A stretch of 6,086 nucleotides of DNA from an uncultured Bacteroidota bacterium. Its GTDB lineage: Bacteria > Bacteroidota > Rhodothermia > Rhodothermales > UBA10348. The position numbers were made by a program, and so were the translations under genes. Location: positions 1-6,086 of the forward strand of contig CALBJU010000118.1 in NCBI GenBank assembly GCA_937893205.1, written 5' to 3'. Positions 5,728-6,086 of the stretch are shown here, in pieces. The notes beneath the pieces were generated by a model. That model searched no databases and was not told the origin of the DNA. It saw only the letters and a list, made by a program, of their open reading frames with translations. Every line of letters begins with the position of its first letter. Within the stretch, counting starts at the first letter, position 1.

Positions 5728-6086
5728 ATGTCACGGGGACCCGTAATACTCGGTATCGAAACGTCGTGCGATGATACGGCTGCAGCCATTGTGTCCGGTG
5801 GACAGCTGCTTTCAAGCACCATTTCGTCCCAGATCGAACATGAGGCGTACGGTGGGGTTGTCCCCGAACTCGCGTCCCGGGCGCACGAGAGGCTGATCGT
5901 ACCCGTCGTAGAATCTGCCATTAAGGACTCTGGATTCGCAAAAACGGACATCGATGGCCTCGCTGTTACCGTGGGTCCAGGTCTCATTGGCTCCCTGCTG
6001 GTTGGCGTTTCGTTCTGCAAAGCTCTTTCAGTGGGCCTTGATGTGCCCTTGATGGGCATGAATCACCTTGAAGGGCACCTAGCTTC
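5728..6086 (+). CDS. tsaD: tRNA N6-adenosine threonylcarbamoyltransferase TsaD, N-terminal part (3' end outside window)
   Basis: The visible part is 119 full codons, about one third of the usual ~340 residues, from the ATG at 5728-5730. TsaD is the catalytic subunit of the TsaBDE complex, which moves the threonylcarbamoyl group from TC-AMP to A37 of ANN-decoding tRNAs, in the cytoplasm. The family motifs are intact: VILGIETSCDDTAAAIV at 6-22, YGGVVPELASRAHE at 41-54 and TVGPGLIGSLLVG at 81-93. NHLEGH at 112-117 has His113 and His117 as metal ligands. Translation begins close to the first conserved strand, which fixes this ATG. No Shine-Dalgarno is visible: the bases before the ATG are pyrimidine-rich with two AGCCTC copies (5703-5708, 5714-5719). 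It is transcribed divergently from the exported-protein gene; downstream partners are not visible. Confidence 0.97.
   Translation, partial: MSRGPVILGIETSCDDTAAAIVSGGQLLSSTISSQIEHEAYGGVVPELASRAHERLIVPVVESAIKDSGFAKTDIDGLAVTVGPGLIGSLLVGVSFCKALSVGLDVPLMGMNHLEGHLA

Noticed and set aside
5718..6059. Minus-strand 113-codon ORF opposite tsaD
   Set aside because: It is a shadow of tsaD, whose plus-strand motifs are unmistakable.

Overview
This window most likely comes from a bacterium of the Bacteroidota / Rhodothermota-Balneolota group. Three things point there: a DUF2723 (TMEM260-like) membrane glycosyltransferase, a secreted protein ending in a type IX secretion (T9SS) type A sorting domain, and a LytR_C-rsfS gene pair. 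Base composition is about half G+C. The genes look like chromosomal housekeeping and envelope genes, with no phage, CRISPR or defence module.

Layout from left to right. Positions 1-2177 (+) hold the C-terminal part of a large polytopic DUF2723 protein whose start lies outside the window. It meets tail-to-tail, with a 27-base overlap, a minus-strand gene (2151-3002) for a secreted choice-of-anchor-V-like protein with a CX4CH motif and a T9SS sorting domain. Positions 3003-3278 are non-coding and are bracketed exactly by a near-perfect 22-bp inverted repeat, with further inverted repeats nested inside. This is the most unusual part of the window. Next, on the minus strand, comes a compact cluster transcribed right to left: a LytR_C-domain membrane protein (4309-4821), the ribosome silencing factor rsfS (ending at 3817) and a small putative lipoprotein (3279-3800). 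rsfS has no usable ATG/GTG/TTG start upstream of its conserved core, and a one-base indel hypothesis explains this neatly.

Upstream of that cluster is a 13-bp GC-rich hairpin (4858-4887), probably the terminator of the next minus-strand gene, a 188-residue exported protein of unknown function (4974-5540). That gene has a very good sigma70-type promoter (TTGACA, 17 bp, TATTAT), whose -10 is symmetric and reads TATAAT on the other strand. The divergent gene on the right is tsaD (5728 to the window end), the tRNA t6A-synthesis enzyme; about its first third is visible.

Functionally the window mixes translation upkeep (rsfS, tsaD) with envelope and secretion proteins (DUF2723 glycosyltransferase, T9SS cargo, lipoprotein, exported protein). 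I see no single pathway joining all of them. The best candidate for something undescribed is the nested inverted-repeat element at 3014-3278.
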